Positions 54,701 through 55,552 of a DNA stretch of 55,552 nt are shown in pieces. This stretch comes from UBA2030 sp049969475. Lineage in GTDB: Bacteria > Bacteroidota > Bacteroidia > Bacteroidales > TTA-H9. The notes beneath the pieces are model-generated. The model saw only the letters and a program-made list of their open reading frames with translations. It was not told where the DNA came from and ran no database searches. Positions within the stretch are counted from its first letter, which is position 1, and every line of letters starts with the position of its first letter. Location of the stretch: NCBI GenBank assembly GCA_049969475.1, contig JBMFOU010000023.1, positions 1-55,552 of the forward strand. The letters run 5' to 3'. The position numbers and the translations under genes were made by a program.

Positions 54701-54790
54701 AGCGGACCCCGACCATACAACCTGCGAAGCATTAACATGGTAAACAAAAAGCCAAAACCCTATGAAAAAGAATAGTAGAATCGTGCGCAT
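51782..54790 (-). CDS. T9SS-exported polysaccharide deacetylase-like (CE4/NodB) protein with two N-terminal modules
   Basis: The protein has 1002 residues with a signal peptide (LLFFFIGFWLFVYHVNAS). Two related beta-sandwich-like modules of about 190 residues come first. Both have a 'NNVLAGGNxxL' / 'NVIAGGNNIL' strand, a 'DW..xxxPN..G.LxL' strand and a 'SxxEFPYSA' strand, followed by 'FxGGxSP.lg.xEGKTNN'. A CE4/NodB domain follows at about 565-850: metal/catalytic Asp in YSLTLDDGY (about 576), the metal His pair in FNHSLQH (about 658) and RHFVVPSGDP. The C-terminal 70 residues are a type A T9SS sorting domain (FVINPVKDVMQYINT, IFDVGGKNVYGT and GLRPGVYIVYF). It may deacetylate an extracellular polysaccharide, with the N-terminal modules binding it. 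The substrate is inferred only. Confidence 0.83.
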   Translation of the reverse strand: MRTILLFFFIGFWLFVYHVNASQVVWSGSAQGRSFNAPIQISLVAEVSGIQNFCPAYTHFTHGQNGFRNPTLECWFTYVYAPDNNVLAGGNHTLQDFGDNFDWNAMCTKPNSVGSLPLSPNNIAAGGIGSELKTIATSLADFQGIGWTSVSYSEFPYSATSGNFDIIFSGIKFVGGNSPSLGSSEGKTNNKQSGHGGFGQVVSNLIEANTLGDYFAKETYYSDNQKIAENLSIPSPTTHNEKNTSGYQLKNLETSRYRLTAESAVQDLVLEGFQVVVSPLEITLTSPQNNTQYYLPTSLNLVAEVSGEVLPGPDYLKVVNNQTGYRKLKLGYTPGNIYGPGQNVIAGGNNILEIVLKDFSNTADWSKIRIRPNGKGLLNLAPYMANAQDLGNGWKKIFIPLSHFDPGIDFSSLSMFEFPYSAGAPFFEIGIASMIFIGGSSPFIWLGEGKTNNPHDGFNGPGQLLATWVNGNAGLISARKVEFYDHEELLSIDSIKPYSFQYQNVPSGLRKLTAKVYDSQGAMRVSDTVKVLLLDAPPAGSLILTITFDGIPTYVDFDKAKLRYNKDFAYSLTLDDGYRCAFKNAFMLLNGGYVAGNNTTYPGLFYTDGCGNDIPFRGGLSLYSLGATGNDLHVNSTSYINWPEVQTMIAAGWNIFNHSLQHAAGTGTDYVYQIVENTRYIKQKTGYVTRHFVVPSGDPNYVAPAFAHGMQSVIANNAAYQGFPDGLVVNNQLSYENFTLFKRLMYDTYFDTTNIFQPIQNAANLSVSGNHIWYCDFTHRVDFGNYTGSINFPLFAWYMQWIEKNYGKSGADNVWMAPIQEVYEYLYVRDHTPTTVSQTGSVMQVIIDRSQLPDSLLKYALSFVINSDVNIASVVMSQPGTITWRGNTPMKLINIEWTNNALKNATAVDLPKGELVTPTYEEKDLFVINPVKDVMQYINTAGHIIEKIAIFDVGGKNVYGTKEITGNAGKGGILLGGLRPGVYIVYFYLDDGFIVRKKILKL

Positions 54791-54937
54791 ACGTTTAGCT
54801 GGGCTTCCATTAAGTTAAAATAATACTCCTACATAGCTCTCAACAAATATACAGAAAATCAAAAATTTATCAATACTTTTTGAAACAATTTTTATTCAAA
54901 AATTTCAAAAATCAGCCAATAATTTTCAAAACAAAAA

Positions 54938-54970
54938 ATAAGAGGCTGCTCCAGTGAGTCAGCCTCTTAT
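54938..54970 (-). terminator. Terminator of the enolase gene
   Basis: A perfect 11-bp stem (ATAAGAGGCTG with CAGCCTCTTAT, 11-base loop) is followed on the minus strand by a T-rich tract. It starts 26 bases after the enolase stop codon. The remaining bases up to the CE4-like gene start are A/T-rich and hold no gene. Confidence 0.88.
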
Positions 54971-54996
54971 AAAGAATTAACAACCAGATAGGAAGA

Positions 54997-55552
54997 TTAT
55001 TTTCGGAAATACTTAAAATCTTTTCCGATGTAGCGAGCTGCAGAGCCCAGGGCTTCCTCGATCCGTAGCAGTTGGTTATATTTGGCTATGCGGTCGGTAC
55101 GCGATGCGGAGCCCGTCTTAATTAGGCCAGTATTGAGGGCCACAGCCAGGTCAGCAATCGTGGTATCTTCGGTTTCGCCCGAGCGATGGCTGATGATAGC
55201 CGTATAGGCAGCACGGTAAGCCATATTCACTGCATCCATGGTTTCGGTGAGGGAACCTATTTGGTTTACTTTCACCAGGATGGAGTTGGCAATTTCCTTA
55301 CGAATTCCTTCTGCCAGACGACTGGTGTTGGTAACAAACAAATCGTCGCCTACCAGTTGAATCTGATTTCCAAGTTTCTCTGTCATTAACTTCCAGCCAT
55401 CCCAATCATCTTCAGCCATACCGTCTTCAATAGAAATAATAGGATAGCGTTTTACCCAGTCGGCCCAGAAATCAATCATCTGAGCAGGTGTCAGTTTTTC
55501 GCCGGTAGATTTTTTCAGGTGATAAACCTTTTCCTCTGGAATGAAATACTCC
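54997..55552 (-). CDS. eno: Enolase, N-terminal part outside the window
   Basis: The last 184 residues are visible and the frame continues past the window end. The sequence reads EYFIPEEKVYHLKKSTGEKL up to KDFKYFRK and a stop. Enolase converts 2-phosphoglycerate to phosphoenolpyruvate in glycolysis. Landmarks are YPIISIEDGMAEDDWDGW (metal-binding Glu), LVGDDLFVTN (metal Asp), ILVKVNQIGSLTETMDA (catalytic Lys) and ISHRSGETEDTTIADL, followed by GLIKTGSASRTDRIAKYNQLL. The gene has its own terminator. Confidence 0.97.
   Translation of the reverse strand, partial: EYFIPEEKVYHLKKSTGEKLTPAQMIDFWADWVKRYPIISIEDGMAEDDWDGWKLMTEKLGNQIQLVGDDLFVTNTSRLAEGIRKEIANSILVKVNQIGSLTETMDAVNMAYRAAYTAIISHRSGETEDTTIADLAVALNTGLIKTGSASRTDRIAKYNQLLRIEEALGSAARYIGKDFKYFRK

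Overview
The window is a chromosomal segment of a Bacteroidota bacterium, most likely an environmental member of the Bacteroidales/Marinilabiliales type. The evidence is a SusC/SusD/SusE-type glycan uptake locus, four proteins with type IX secretion (T9SS) C-terminal sorting domains, SprB/CHU_C gliding-type modules, DUF4301 and DUF1015 proteins, and many promoters of the Bacteroidota form TAnnTTTG. No tRNA, rRNA, CRISPR array or intact insertion sequence was seen. The taxonomic call is inference from gene content.

Layout. 1-10.2 kb: a carbohydrate locus with a cut T9SS cargo gene, a GH125 alpha-mannosidase and a LacI regulator on the minus strand, divergent from susC, an unusual susD carrying two internal SusE/F-like binding modules, and a susE-like lipoprotein. 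10.2-13.4 kb: a possible small RNA unit facing clpB. 13.5-16.7 kb: a Rieske protein and a cytochrome b fused to a 12-heme cytochrome c domain, which look like a quinol-oxidising complex. 16.9-22.5 kb: a 1855-residue surface protein with nine SprB-like repeats and a T9SS type B tail. 22.5-25.5 kb: serA, a four-helix-bundle gene preceded by a strongly structured intergenic segment, and DUF1015. 25.6-28.7 kb: a HAD phosphatase, a TM1266-type regulator, truA and an NPP-type phosphodiesterase.

28.8-33.0 kb: a probable DNA-damage module. A LexA-like HTH/S24 repressor with a complete self-cleavage triad lies upstream of an exonuclease/GIY-YIG nuclease, and dinB is divergent. Similar 19-base sites sit in front of the repressor and of dinB. 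33.0-45.2 kb: a T9SS cargo protein, GH31 alpha-glucosidase, SDR, DUF4301, dapB, a membrane protein, a PLP aminotransferase, a U32 peptidase and an rRNA methyltransferase. 45.8-48.4 kb: a FadL-type porin and an SGNH lipase pair. 48.6-50.8 kb: rpsT and a GH130 glycoside phosphorylase fused to an intact response-regulator receiver domain. 50.8-55.5 kb: an EamA transporter, a T9SS-exported CE4-like protein and the C-terminal part of enolase.

The strongest leads for new biology are the GH130-receiver fusion, the LexA-like module with a shared operator candidate, the SusD with embedded binding modules, the cytochrome b/12-heme fusion, and the structured segment next to the four-helix-bundle gene.
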